A DNA stretch of 55,190 nt from NCBI GenBank assembly GCA_905199445.1, contig CAJKGK010000025.1:1-55190 (forward strand), written 5' to 3'. The notes under the pieces are model-generated. The model saw only the letters and a program-made list of their open reading frames with translations, was not told the origin of the DNA and searched no databases. The translations under genes and the position numbers were made by a program. This DNA is from an uncultured Lachnospiraceae bacterium (GTDB lineage: Bacteria; Bacillota; Clostridia; Lachnospirales; Lachnospiraceae). This document shows positions 43,747 through 52,939 of the stretch, one piece after another. Position 1 is the first letter of the stretch, and every line of letters begins with the position of its first letter.

Positions 43747-44769
43747 ATGGCAGTTACAATTTATGATGTTGCCAAACAGGCCGGTGTGGCCTTGTCAACA
43801 GTTTCCAGAGTCATTAATAATTCAGGATATGTTAAGCAGGAAACTAGAAATAAAGTTTATGAGGCCATAAAAACGCTTAATTATATCCCAAGTTCAGTTG
43901 CACGTACACTTTCAAAAAATGAAAGCAATAATATCGCTGTTGTCATACCTGATATCACAAATCCTTTTTTTGGCGAAGTTATTAAGGGTATTACTAAGGA
44001 ACTGGATCAAACAGAATTTGATCTGATTTTTTATAACACTAATGAAAATATACAAAAGGAATATCGGGCGCTTCAGGCAATTATTAAAAATCGAGTTCGA
44101 GGACTGATTATCACACCTATTGCCGAAATGGCCGAGGAAAATAAAGAATTACTTAAGCAAATTCAGGAAATGGGAATTCCTATTGTACTGATAGACAGAG
44201 ATATTCATGGTCTAAACTGCGATGGCGTATTTGTAGATAATGTCACCGGTGCATTTGAAGCCACAAAGTTATTATTAAACGAAAACCATCGGAGAATTGC
44301 GATTATACACGGCCCGCTAACTTCCATTCCCGGCAGGGACAGATTAAAAGGTTATATCGATGCCTACCAATCTGTCAACATGAGAGCATTACGCAGTCTG
44401 CAGTATGTGGGAGACTTCATGTTTGAAAGCGGTGTCAGTGCAACACAGAAAATTCTAAAGTCCAAGAAAAGACCGACCGCTATTTTTTGCTGCAACAACC
44501 TTATGACAATGGGCTGTATGGCTGCATTAAAGGAAAATCATTTGAAAATACCTGATGATATGGCTCTCGTAGGTTTTGACGAGCTTTCAATCCACGACAT
44601 TATAAGCAGTCCAATCACAGTTGTATCCAGAGCGACCACACAAATGGGCGCCCTGGCGGTTCATACCCTTCTCCAGCGTATACGCCATCCGGAGGAACTG
44701 CCAGAGCAGCCAAACCGTATCATACTACAGCCCCATTTAAAAATCCGAGGTTCTGAAAAATTAGTTTAA
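43747..44769 (+). CDS. LacI family regulator of the sugar operon
   Basis: 340-residue repressor. LacI helix-turn-helix and hinge IYDVAKQAGVALSTVSRVINNSGYVKQETRNKV (residues 5-37), then a sugar-binding domain with NNIAVVIPDITNPFFGEVIKGI, VRGLIITPI, PTAIFCCNNLMTMGCMAAL and PDDMALVGFDELS. GGAGG precedes the ATG. Divergent from the ABC/kinase/deoC operon, with a suitable operator at that operon's start site, so it is almost surely its regulator. Ended by a strong bidirectional terminator. Confidence 0.94.
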   Translation: MAVTIYDVAKQAGVALSTVSRVINNSGYVKQETRNKVYEAIKTLNYIPSSVARTLSKNESNNIAVVIPDITNPFFGEVIKGITKELDQTEFDLIFYNTNENIQKEYRALQAIIKNRVRGLIITPIAEMAEENKELLKQIQEMGIPIVLIDRDIHGLNCDGVFVDNVTGAFEATKLLLNENHRRIAIIHGPLTSIPGRDRLKGYIDAYQSVNMRALRSLQYVGDFMFESGVSATQKILKSKKRPTAIFCCNNLMTMGCMAALKENHLKIPDDMALVGFDELSIHDIISSPITVVSRATTQMGALAVHTLLQRIRHPEELPEQPNRIILQPHLKIRGSEKLV

Positions 44770-44823
44770 AAAAGCTGCCGTATGTCAGTCAGATTACGAT
44801 CTGACTTCATACGGCAGCTTTTT
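44768..44823. terminator. bidirectional terminator between lacI and the FprA-type gene
   Basis: AAAAAGCTGCCGTATG pairs with CATACGGCAGCTTTTT, with an inner GTCAGAT/ATCTGAC stem, giving a long near-continuous hairpin with T-runs on either strand. Confidence 0.93.
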
Positions 44824-44839
44824 GTGATGAACCGCAGAT

Positions 44840-46042
44840 TTATTTCATCGAATCAATCAATGCGTCTGCCAGCCCATTAAATTCTGAACGATTGCTTTCG
44901 TCGGCAGCCGAGTTTACACTGACTGAAGCGCCCAGCACGGTACATTCTTTTAAGTTCTCCTCAATATAAGATTTCATTAAAGTTCCGGATTTAATTGCCC
45001 ACGTGCCATTTTCAATAATGCCAAATGTACGTTTCTGGAAATTCAGTCCTTTTAAATGATGGAGGAAATCATACATTACAGGATAAATATCCAGATTATA
45101 AGTCACAGAGGCTAAAACAATATGGCTGTACTTAAAGGCTTCTGCCACTAATTCCGATACATGGGTTTTGGATACATCATAAACTGCCACATTGGTCATC
45201 CCCTTTTCACAAAGGGTGCTGGCCAATTCCTGGGCAGCCGCTTCTGTATTGCCGTACATGGATGCATATACAATCAAAACACCCTTTTCTTCCGGTTCAT
45301 AGCGGCTCCATAAATCGTGCTTTTCAATATAATAATCCAAATTGGTACGCCACACCGGACCATGCAGGGGACAAAACATTTTAATCGGCACCGCAGAGGC
45401 TTTCTGTAAAAGCAGCTGAACAAATGGTCCATATTTGCCTACAATGTTACAGAAATATCTTCTGGCATCATCAATCCAGTCTCTGTCAAAATTCACTTCG
45501 TCATTAAACAGCTTGCCGTCTAATGACCCAAAGCTTCCAAAGGCATCGGCCGAAAAAAGGACACCGTTTGTTGTATCAAATGTTACCATAGCCTCCGGCC
45601 AGTGAACCATAGGGGCAGCCACAAAGGTTACCGTATGATTTCCAAAACATTTGGTATCGCCTTCTTTGACTTCAATTTTTCTCCCCTCAACATTAAAACC
45701 AAACTGATGCATAAACATAAAGGCTTTTTCATTGCTGATCACCTTACATTTAGGATATCGAATCAAAACCTCTTCCATTGAAGCCGCATGGTCTGGTTCC
45801 ATATGATTGACAACAAGATAATCCAGAGGGGCACCATTTAAAACTTCTTCTATATTTTTCAAAAATTCTCTGCAGCCTGACCAGTCTACAGTATCAAACA
45901 GAACCGTTTTTTTATCCATTAAAAGATAGGAATTATAAGATACACCTCTTGAAATCGGATGAATATTTTCAAATAAATGAAGACGTTTATCATTCACGCC
46001 AACCCAATATAAATCTTCCGTTACTTTTCTTACACAGCTCAC
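44840..46042 (-). CDS. fprA: FprA-type flavodiiron protein (oxygen/nitric oxide reductase)
   Basis: Flavodiiron protein that reduces oxygen to water and/or nitric oxide to nitrous oxide using electrons from rubredoxin. The metallo-beta-lactamase-like domain has the diiron ligands HMEPDH (H-x-E-x-D-H), the His of PMVHWPE, the Asp of SADAFG and the His of CPLHGP. The C-terminal flavodoxin domain has the FMN phosphate loop YASMYGNTEAAA. 400 residues, the normal FprA length. The start is GTG 46042, eight bases after AAAGGAGG; a longer reading into the upstream gene has no support. It lies 19 bases after a gene whose C-terminus is a rubredoxin, its likely electron donor. Confidence 0.93.
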   Translation of the reverse strand: MSCVRKVTEDLYWVGVNDKRLHLFENIHPISRGVSYNSYLLMDKKTVLFDTVDWSGCREFLKNIEEVLNGAPLDYLVVNHMEPDHAASMEEVLIRYPKCKVISNEKAFMFMHQFGFNVEGRKIEVKEGDTKCFGNHTVTFVAAPMVHWPEAMVTFDTTNGVLFSADAFGSFGSLDGKLFNDEVNFDRDWIDDARRYFCNIVGKYGPFVQLLLQKASAVPIKMFCPLHGPVWRTNLDYYIEKHDLWSRYEPEEKGVLIVYASMYGNTEAAAQELASTLCEKGMTNVAVYDVSKTHVSELVAEAFKYSHIVLASVTYNLDIYPVMYDFLHHLKGLNFQKRTFGIIENGTWAIKSGTLMKSYIEENLKECTVLGASVSVNSAADESNRSEFNGLADALIDSMK

Positions 46043-46061
46043 AATATCTACCTCCTTTGAC

Positions 46062-47987
46062 TCACATTTCTTTGGATGACGGAATAAAATTGATCTTTTC
46101 TTCACCACAGTCCGGGCAAACCCATTCCTGAGGCAGGTCTTTGAATCTTGTTCCCGGACGGATTTCGGCATCCTCATCACCATTTTCAGGAATGTATTCA
46201 TAACCGCAGCCCATACATACGTATCGGCCCACCGGTGCAGGTGTAGGTTCAGCAACCGTTGCCCGTTTCATCTTAACCATTGGCGGTGCCTGTTTTTTAG
46301 GCTGTCCATTATCTAAAGCCTTTGTCAGCAGCGGCAAAATTTCGTGGACATCACCTACAATGCCATAATCCGCATTTTTAAAAATCGGTGCATTGGCATT
46401 ATTATTAATTGCCACAATGGTAGACGCATCTTTAATGCCTTTCAAATGCTGGATCGCGCCGGAAATACCGCAGGCAATATATAAGTTTCCGGTAAATTTC
46501 TGTCCGCTCATACCTACATAGCGATTTAGCGGAACATACTGAAGCTGTTCGGCAACCGGTCTGGAAGACCCCACAGCAGCGCCTGCTGCTTCTGCCAAAT
46601 CGTAAATCAGCTTCATATCCTCTTTGCTGCCAATTCCCCTTCCGGCACTGACCACACGCTCGGCCTCAATAATCGGTGTATGGATATCGATGCCTACGGT
46701 AAAATCATAACCGTCATTTTCCAGAGACTGGACAAGCTGTGCTACTTTTTCCTCAGAAGACCCCTCGGTAAACATCTGCTTTCTGCGGATCCCCGTGACT
46801 GCTGCCTTTTTCTTTGCTTTTGCAGGCGCAGCCTGGGCCTTTGCCGCTTTCCCCAGAATATGGGAGGCAATGACCACATTTTGAATTTCATTGGTACCTT
46901 CATAAATGGTACAGATTTTTGCATCTCTGTATGCGCGCTCAACTTCCATACCTTTAAGATATCCGCTGCCTCCGAAAATCTGTAAAGCTTCATTCACGAT
47001 TTCCAGACATACATCTGAGGCGTATTTTTTAGCCATGGCAGATTCCATACCATATGGCTCATGATTTTCCTTTAACTCCGCAGCACTGTATACAAGAAAT
47101 CTGGCCGCACGAAGCTTTGTAGCCATTTCTGCAATCTTAAACTGAATGGCCTGAAGCTGAGCTATAGGTGCACCAAACTGCTCCCTTTCCTTGGCGTACT
47201 CAACCGCTGCCTCATAGGCACCCTGAGCAATCCCAAGTGCCTGAGCGGCAATACCAATTCGGCCGCCGTCCAAAGTTGCCATGGCAATCTTAAAGCCCTG
47301 GCCTTCTTTGCCTAAAAGATTTTCCTTTGGCACTTTTACATTATTAAATAACAGCTGGGCTGTAGCCGATGAACGAATCCCCATTTTATCGTAATGATCT
47401 CCGAAGGTAAACCCTTCCCATCCTTTTTCCACGATAAAAGCACTGATTCCCTTTGTACCGATTCCAGGCGTAGTCACGGCAAATATAACGTAAATATCCG
47501 CTTCACCGCCATTTGTAATAAATATTTTTTCACCATTAAGCAAATAATAATCGCCGCAAAGGACAGCCGTTGTCTCGGTGCCGCCGGCATCAGAACCTGC
47601 ATTGGGTTCTGTAAGACCAAAAGCCCCCAGCTTTTCACCTTTTGCCATTGGTACAAGGTATTTAAGTTTCTGTTCTTCTGTCCCGTATGCAAATACCGGA
47701 TAAGCCCCCAAAGATACGTGTGCAGATAAAATAACCCCTGTTCCGCCGTCAACTCTGGCCAGTTCTTCCACCCCGATGGCATAACTTAAAATGTCTTTTC
47801 CCATGCCGCCGTATTCTTTTGGATATGGAATCCCCAGATATCCCAGCCGTCCAAAATCTCTGATCTGTTCCCCCGGAAATTGATTTTCCCGATCCAGCAT
47901 AAACGCAATGGGTTTGATTTCCCGTTCTGCCCAAGCTCTGATTTGGGCTCTTAAATCTTCATGCTCCTGTGTTGTTTTAAAATACAT
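46062..47987 (-). CDS. acyl-CoA dehydrogenase / ETF-alpha / rubredoxin fusion
   Basis: Single 641-residue redox protein. Residues 1-378 form a complete acyl-CoA dehydrogenase: FGLTEPNAGSDAGGTET, IFITNGG, REQFGAPIAQLQAIQFKIAEMAT, and IYEGTNEIQ with the catalytic base Glu363. After an Ala/Lys-rich linker (380-398), residues about 405-560 form the FAD-binding domain of electron-transfer flavoprotein alpha (SSRPVAE, 474-480; VGMSGQKFTGNLYIACGISGAIQ, described by 491-513; INNNANAPIF, 527-536). After a Pro-rich linker, residues 588-637 form a rubredoxin with C591, C594, C624 and C627. No ETF-beta is encoded nearby. The start is ATG 47987 after AAGGAGGAG. It is cotranscribed with the FprA-type gene. 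Electrons probably flow acyl-CoA to FAD to ETF-FAD to rubredoxin to FprA (inference). The substrate acyl-CoA is unknown. Confidence 0.92.
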   Translation of the reverse strand: MYFKTTQEHEDLRAQIRAWAEREIKPIAFMLDRENQFPGEQIRDFGRLGYLGIPYPKEYGGMGKDILSYAIGVEELARVDGGTGVILSAHVSLGAYPVFAYGTEEQKLKYLVPMAKGEKLGAFGLTEPNAGSDAGGTETTAVLCGDYYLLNGEKIFITNGGEADIYVIFAVTTPGIGTKGISAFIVEKGWEGFTFGDHYDKMGIRSSATAQLLFNNVKVPKENLLGKEGQGFKIAMATLDGGRIGIAAQALGIAQGAYEAAVEYAKEREQFGAPIAQLQAIQFKIAEMATKLRAARFLVYSAAELKENHEPYGMESAMAKKYASDVCLEIVNEALQIFGGSGYLKGMEVERAYRDAKICTIYEGTNEIQNVVIASHILGKAAKAQAAPAKAKKKAAVTGIRRKQMFTEGSSEEKVAQLVQSLENDGYDFTVGIDIHTPIIEAERVVSAGRGIGSKEDMKLIYDLAEAAGAAVGSSRPVAEQLQYVPLNRYVGMSGQKFTGNLYIACGISGAIQHLKGIKDASTIVAINNNANAPIFKNADYGIVGDVHEILPLLTKALDNGQPKKQAPPMVKMKRATVAEPTPAPVGRYVCMGCGYEYIPENGDEDAEIRPGTRFKDLPQEWVCPDCGEEKINFIPSSKEM

Positions 47988-48112
47988 AGCGCTCCTCCTT
48001 TTAACCAATATACGATACCAGACCATATGACGATACATTATAATTTATGCACTTTACCGGCATATTCTCCAAAACAACAAAATCAACGTTGTCATTTTTA
48101 CTAATCATACAG

Positions 48113-48155
48113 CAAAAAAAGTCCTGTGTATGTAACCATGGTTACATACACAGGA
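48113..48155 (-). terminator. terminator after crp/fnr, a perfect 34-bp palindrome
   Basis: 48122-48155 is a perfect palindrome with half-site TCCTGTGTATGTAACCA (17 bases), directly after the regulator's stop, followed by ACTTTTTTT on the minus strand. As RNA it is a strong terminator; as DNA the full symmetry could also be a binding site next to the fusion-gene promoter. Confidence 0.8.
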
Positions 48156-48836
48156 TTAATTTCCAAATTCTTCAAGTTGTTCCCTATCCAGTATTTTTAT
48201 ATACTTTTTCCCCACCTCAATCATTTTTTCATTCTGCATTTTCATCAAAGCCCGCGACAGAGACGGACGGGCGACGCCAAGATAGTCCGCCAGTTCTTCC
48301 CGATTCTGCCTTAAACGCACAAGACCACTTTCATCTGCTGCATCCAGCAGCCAGGTGGAAATCCGTTCCTTAAGAGATGCTGCTGTGACAATATTCAGCT
48401 TTTTTATCGTCATCCATTCTTTCATGGACAAAATTTCCAGCATATTTTGTACCAGCTTTTGATGATGGGCGCAGGCTTGATCGCAAAAGCAGGAAAAAAA
48501 CGCCCATGGTATTTCCAAAACCTCTATATCCGTACCCGCCTGTGCCCCGTACTTATAAATCCGTGTGCCCGAAAAAAAATAATGTTCTCCAAAAACATCT
48601 CCTTCTTCGATCTCATAAAGAATATTTTTCTTTCCGGAAATCATATGACGGATAATTGATACCCTGCCCTTTAGCAGAATAAAAATCATGTGCGCCTGGG
48701 CCTCCTGGCAAAAAATCTCTGTACCCCGCTTATATTTTTTATAATGAGCCTTGGAGCAAATTAACATTCGCTCCAGGCTCTCCCATTCAATCCCGCGAAA
48801 AAGGCGGTTTTTCTCCATGTTTTCCCTAAATTCCAT
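48156..48836 (-). CDS. Crp/Fnr family regulator
   Basis: 226 residues: an N-terminal cyclic-nucleotide-binding-like domain (FRGIEWESLERML, FILLKGRVSIIRHM, EEGDVFGEHYFFSG) and a C-terminal winged helix (NREELADYLGVARPSLSRALMKMQNEKMIEV). The N-terminus lacks the FNR-type cysteine cluster; single cysteines occur at LICSKAH, IFCQEA and CFCDQAC. The effector is unknown. The start is ATG 48836, six bases after GGAG. It is 27 bases after the GH5 gene and directly upstream of the fusion/FprA pair, which it may control. It may be cotranscribed with the glycosidases. Confidence 0.9.
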   Translation of the reverse strand: MEFRENMEKNRLFRGIEWESLERMLICSKAHYKKYKRGTEIFCQEAQAHMIFILLKGRVSIIRHMISGKKNILYEIEEGDVFGEHYFFSGTRIYKYGAQAGTDIEVLEIPWAFFSCFCDQACAHHQKLVQNMLEILSMKEWMTIKKLNIVTAASLKERISTWLLDAADESGLVRLRQNREELADYLGVARPSLSRALMKMQNEKMIEVGKKYIKILDREQLEEFGN

Positions 48837-48863
48837 ATTATTCTCCACGGCTGTTGAATAAAT

Positions 48864-50561
48864 TTATCCTTTCTGTCCCAAAAGTTTAATTTCTTTAAGC
48901 GTTATTTCACCTTCGATGACGCATATTTTAAGCCTGCCGGTAAGCGCTTCACAGGCCGGCTCCAGCGACAATCCACTGGGTACATCCCTGCAGTCGCTGT
49001 TTAACTCACCATAATATATTCTGGTTCCGTTAAATTCAACACGAATACGGGCATGTCTGGCATTTCTATATATAATCATAAACTGGTTTTCCGGTGTACA
49101 TTCCCTGAATGTATAGCATACAAAATCCCCGCCGGACAGTGAAAGCTCATAATGTTCCCAATCTCCGGCCACATTCTGAGGTCCTATAACCCCAAGAGAA
49201 GAGACATACCCAGGCTCCGTTAAAATATGGGTTGCATCTCCCAAACGGCAGCCAAAGGCATTGCCGTAAGGATAACTGCCTGAAAAAGCCGCATGCCCCT
49301 GTTCATCCACGGCATCATAGGCCACCGCGGGCACACTGCATCCAGGTGTTCTTGTAATAAAGGGAATAACAGCACTGCATATATCACAGTTTTCCAGACG
49401 TATTAAATCCAGATACGCATCAAAAATTTTCTGAGCATGACTGTAGGAGGGACGTACACCCCCATCCTTTGCATAGCTGACAATCATAGGCCACTCCACG
49501 GGCAGGCGATGGGAAACGAAACAACGGTCGGCATGTTCATCTGCTGCGGACTTATAACACCATATATTAAAACCAATATGATACTCCACAGCCAGCTCAT
49601 ATACAGCACACATCCATGCCGGTGTGCCGCCGCCTTCACCAAACCACACCGGAATATCAAGCTGAGCGCTTTTTTCTATAGCCTGAGCATACATGGCATA
49701 GCCTGGCATGGCACCATAATTATGAATGGCAATTCCCCAGTTCTTACATTCCGGATCATAGTTATGATCAAAAATATCCAGCCTGGATGAAAAGATATGC
49801 CCATTAAGCAAAAGCATGTGATTTTTGTCATAAATCCGTATCCGCTGTACCAGTTCTCCGTAAAATGTCTTCAGCTTATCCAGATATTCCGCCCAAAGAG
49901 GGCCGGACAATGGTTCATTGATCAGGTCAAAGCCACCCACAATGGTTCTGTCTCTGTAACGTTTGGCCAGCGTCTCACATAAAATCATGGTGCGTTCCCA
50001 GCTTTCCTCGTCATAAAACAGATGGGGCATACCGTCCACACCGTCATCGCAGGGCAGCGCTGACTGACCGCCCACTGCGCCATGAAGATCCAGTATGGCA
50101 TATAGATGATATTTTTCACACCAGTCCAGAACCTGATCAAGCATGGCAAAGGTATCTTCATTAAATGTAATCCCCGGTTCCTCATATAAAAATGTGCGGG
50201 CAGACAGCGGAAGGCGAACGGAATTCATCCCCCACTGCGCCATCAGGCATATATCTTCTTCTCCCAGATGATTTCTGAACCATTGGGGCCAAAATGCCTT
50301 TTCATAGTTTGTCCCGCACAGCTCCTGAATCAGCTGTGCAAAAGAACGTCCCCGATCCATACGTCCTGCCCTTACATTTTTCTTTTCCATGGGCACGGAA
50401 AAATCAGAAAAAGCACCGATCATAAAGCCTTCCGGATTATTCCAGTTTCCGGCGCCAAAACCTCTTAAAATAACTTCTTCACCGTCTTCGTTGACCATTA
50501 TACGCCCCTGAGCTTTTAAAAAACCTTTGACCCGGGATCGTGAAAATACTTCTGTATTCAT
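48864..50561 (-). CDS. glycoside hydrolase family 5-like protein
   Basis: Retaining glycosidase with a TIM barrel: WGMNSVRLPLS, YAILDLHGAVGGQS, the acid/base Glu in GGFDLINEPLSG and the nucleophile Glu in IPVWFGEGGGTP. The about 120 C-terminal residues are beta-rich and may bind sugar (HYELSLSGGDFVCYTFREC). 565 residues, no signal peptide, so it acts inside the cell on imported oligosaccharides. Specificity (glucan, mannan or other) is not clear. It lies 47 bases after the GH95 gene in the same operon. Confidence 0.87.
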   Translation of the reverse strand: MNTEVFSRSRVKGFLKAQGRIMVNEDGEEVILRGFGAGNWNNPEGFMIGAFSDFSVPMEKKNVRAGRMDRGRSFAQLIQELCGTNYEKAFWPQWFRNHLGEEDICLMAQWGMNSVRLPLSARTFLYEEPGITFNEDTFAMLDQVLDWCEKYHLYAILDLHGAVGGQSALPCDDGVDGMPHLFYDEESWERTMILCETLAKRYRDRTIVGGFDLINEPLSGPLWAEYLDKLKTFYGELVQRIRIYDKNHMLLLNGHIFSSRLDIFDHNYDPECKNWGIAIHNYGAMPGYAMYAQAIEKSAQLDIPVWFGEGGGTPAWMCAVYELAVEYHIGFNIWCYKSAADEHADRCFVSHRLPVEWPMIVSYAKDGGVRPSYSHAQKIFDAYLDLIRLENCDICSAVIPFITRTPGCSVPAVAYDAVDEQGHAAFSGSYPYGNAFGCRLGDATHILTEPGYVSSLGVIGPQNVAGDWEHYELSLSGGDFVCYTFRECTPENQFMIIYRNARHARIRVEFNGTRIYYGELNSDCRDVPSGLSLEPACEALTGRLKICVIEGEITLKEIKLLGQKG

Positions 50562-50608
50562 GTTTTCCCCCTGTATTTCTAATCTTTTATTATCATACAG
50601 CCAACTTT

Positions 50609-52939
50609 TCAGGCTGGATACAAGGAAATCTTATATGGGCAATGATCACCCGTAATATAAAGTCTCCCATTTTTCGTCCCAGCCGTCAGCCGGGATTGAT
50701 CGGCGTCCTCCCCGATTTTCAACGGTACAGGTGCCCAAATCACACAGTCAGCCCCGCTGAGAGATTCTATGACAGCCGATTTAAACCCGCCATTTGCCCA
50801 TGACACATGGACCACAAAATTCCCCCGTGCCTTCAGTCCATGGGCCTGTCCCCATTTCCAGGATGACGGAAGCGCAGGAAGCAGCTCAATACAGCCGGTA
50901 TGGCTTTGGACAAGCATTTCGGCAATCCCCGCACAGGCACCAAGATTTCCGTCAATCTGGAAAATAGGATCCCCGCCATAAGGCATGGGATGGGTATCAA
51001 ACAGATTTTTGGCTGTTGATTCTTTTAAAAGAGCACGGATATTCTCATCAGCCCGGTCCCCGTCATGAAGCCTGGCCCACATATTAATCATCCAGGCCCG
51101 GGACCATCCGGTCTGTCCGCCGCCATACTTCTGCCGACGCTCAATGGTTGCCCGTGCATGGGCCATAAGCTGCGGTGTTTTTTCCCATGTCAGCTGAGCT
51201 GACGGATACAGGGCATACAGCTGTGATATATGTCTATGCCCCGGTTCAGCTTCATCATAGTCTTTGGACCACTCCATAATCTGTCCGTATTTTCCCACAG
51301 ACAGACCGCACAGCCGGGGAAGTATGTCCGCCAGCGCCTTCGTCTGATCATCTTCACAGTTTAAAAGCCTGGCCGCACTCAGACAATCCTCTATAACATC
51401 GCGAATAATCTCACTGTCCATAGACGGTCCGATACAAAGATTGCCCTGTTCACCGTCTGGATGAATGTATGTATTTTCCGGTGAAGTGCTGGGGCCCGAA
51501 ACAAGATTTCCGTGTTCATCCTCAAACAGATAATCCAGGAAAAAAACGGCGGCTGCCTTTAATATATCAAAATTTTGTTTTAAAAAATCCAGATCCATCG
51601 TAAACCGATAATGTTCCCATATATGAGTTGCCAGCCATGCACCGCCCATAGGCCAGATGGTCGCCGGCATATAAACATCCTGCGGGGCACAATCCCCCCA
51701 CAGATCTGTATTGTGATGGGCCACAAATCCTCTGCAGCCATACATTTCCTGTGCCACACACTGCCCATTAGGCATCATTTTTCTAAGCAAATCAAATAAT
51801 GGCAGATGACATTCCTCTAAATGATTGACTTCCGCAGCCCAGTAATTCATCTGCGTATTTATATTAATGGTATATTTACTGTCCCACATGGGACTAAAAT
51901 CCGGATTCCAAATCCCCTGAAGATTCGCCGGTAAACATCCCGGCCGGCTGCTGGCAATCAGCAGATACCGTCCATAATTATAATAGAGCTCAACAAGTCC
52001 CAGGTCGCTGCCGCCGTTTTTAACTTTTTCAAGACGCCGGTCTGTGGCACAGGTATTTTCATCACTTTCCCTGTCAAGCCTTAAATTTACCCGTTGATAT
52101 AAAGACGAATAATCCTTGATATGCCGGGTTTTCAATGTCTCAAAGTGATATTGCTTTGCCCTATCCAGAACATTTTCACACCACCGCCTTGGATCGTCGC
52201 CATAGTAGCTTGTTCGCATTGTCAGCAAAATGGTTGCATAGGATGCCTGCGCCACCAAAACATGGCTGCCGATGACAGAAACAGCACCGTCCGTATGCGA
52301 AATACAGGCACTGACACAAAAGCTGACACCATTTCCCCCTTCCTGTCCAATCATCCATACCTGTCCGTCTTTGGCCTGACAGCTTTCTGCCCGTGCAGCC
52401 CGGGACAGCCCCATGTCAAATCCCAGGCAGCCTTTTTGGCTGGTGCTGATTTGAATCACCATCACCTGATCCGGATAGCTGCAAAAAATTTCCCGTTTAA
52501 AGGACGCACCATTGGACAAAAAAGCCACGCTGCCCACTGCGGTTTCCAAATCCAGACAGCGTTCATAATTTTGGATCTGTCCATCATCCATTTCAAAATT
52601 CAGAGAAAGCATCCCCGCAGTTGAATAAATTCTCTGGCCCTGCGGACAGCCGGTCATACTCATCCTGGCCAGATTTGTAGCTTCCCTGATTTTTCCTTGC
52701 TTTAACAGTGTCCGAACCTGTTCCAGATATTTTTTTGCATCCGGATTTATCCGGTTTCTGTCCTTTCCCCCATACCAGAGGGTATCTTCATTAAGCTGTA
52801 TATTTTCGTGAATAACCCCGCCAAAAAACATGCCGCCCATTGAGCCATTCCCCACCGGCAATGCTTCCAGCCACACAGGGGCAGGAAATGGGCCGTCATC
52901 GATCGCCGGTCTGTCATAAATTAATCGATGATTCATCAC
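50609..52939 (-). CDS. GH95 alpha-L-fucosidase
   Basis: Inverting glycosidase removing alpha-1,2-linked fucose (some members act on L-galactose). N-terminal domain signature WLEALPVGNGSMGGMFFGGV and IQLNEDTLWYGG; the catalytic (alpha/alpha)6 barrel has the conserved NINTQMNYWAAEVNHL, PSTSPENTY (acid Glu) and FQIDGNLGACAGIAEMLVQSH, followed by LLPALPSSW. 776 residues, the usual length. No signal peptide. The start overlaps the GH36 stop by four bases, so translation is coupled. This suggests the imported glycan carries terminal fucose. Confidence 0.95.
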   Translation of the reverse strand: MMNHRLIYDRPAIDDGPFPAPVWLEALPVGNGSMGGMFFGGVIHENIQLNEDTLWYGGKDRNRINPDAKKYLEQVRTLLKQGKIREATNLARMSMTGCPQGQRIYSTAGMLSLNFEMDDGQIQNYERCLDLETAVGSVAFLSNGASFKREIFCSYPDQVMVIQISTSQKGCLGFDMGLSRAARAESCQAKDGQVWMIGQEGGNGVSFCVSACISHTDGAVSVIGSHVLVAQASYATILLTMRTSYYGDDPRRWCENVLDRAKQYHFETLKTRHIKDYSSLYQRVNLRLDRESDENTCATDRRLEKVKNGGSDLGLVELYYNYGRYLLIASSRPGCLPANLQGIWNPDFSPMWDSKYTININTQMNYWAAEVNHLEECHLPLFDLLRKMMPNGQCVAQEMYGCRGFVAHHNTDLWGDCAPQDVYMPATIWPMGGAWLATHIWEHYRFTMDLDFLKQNFDILKAAAVFFLDYLFEDEHGNLVSGPSTSPENTYIHPDGEQGNLCIGPSMDSEIIRDVIEDCLSAARLLNCEDDQTKALADILPRLCGLSVGKYGQIMEWSKDYDEAEPGHRHISQLYALYPSAQLTWEKTPQLMAHARATIERRQKYGGGQTGWSRAWMINMWARLHDGDRADENIRALLKESTAKNLFDTHPMPYGGDPIFQIDGNLGACAGIAEMLVQSHTGCIELLPALPSSWKWGQAHGLKARGNFVVHVSWANGGFKSAVIESLSGADCVIWAPVPLKIGEDADQSRLTAGTKNGRLYITGDHCPYKISLYPA

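Noticed and set aside
44840..46255. A 471-residue version of the FprA-type protein
   Set aside because: The extra N-terminal 71 residues lie inside the upstream fusion gene in another frame; a strong AAAGGAGG points to GTG 46042.
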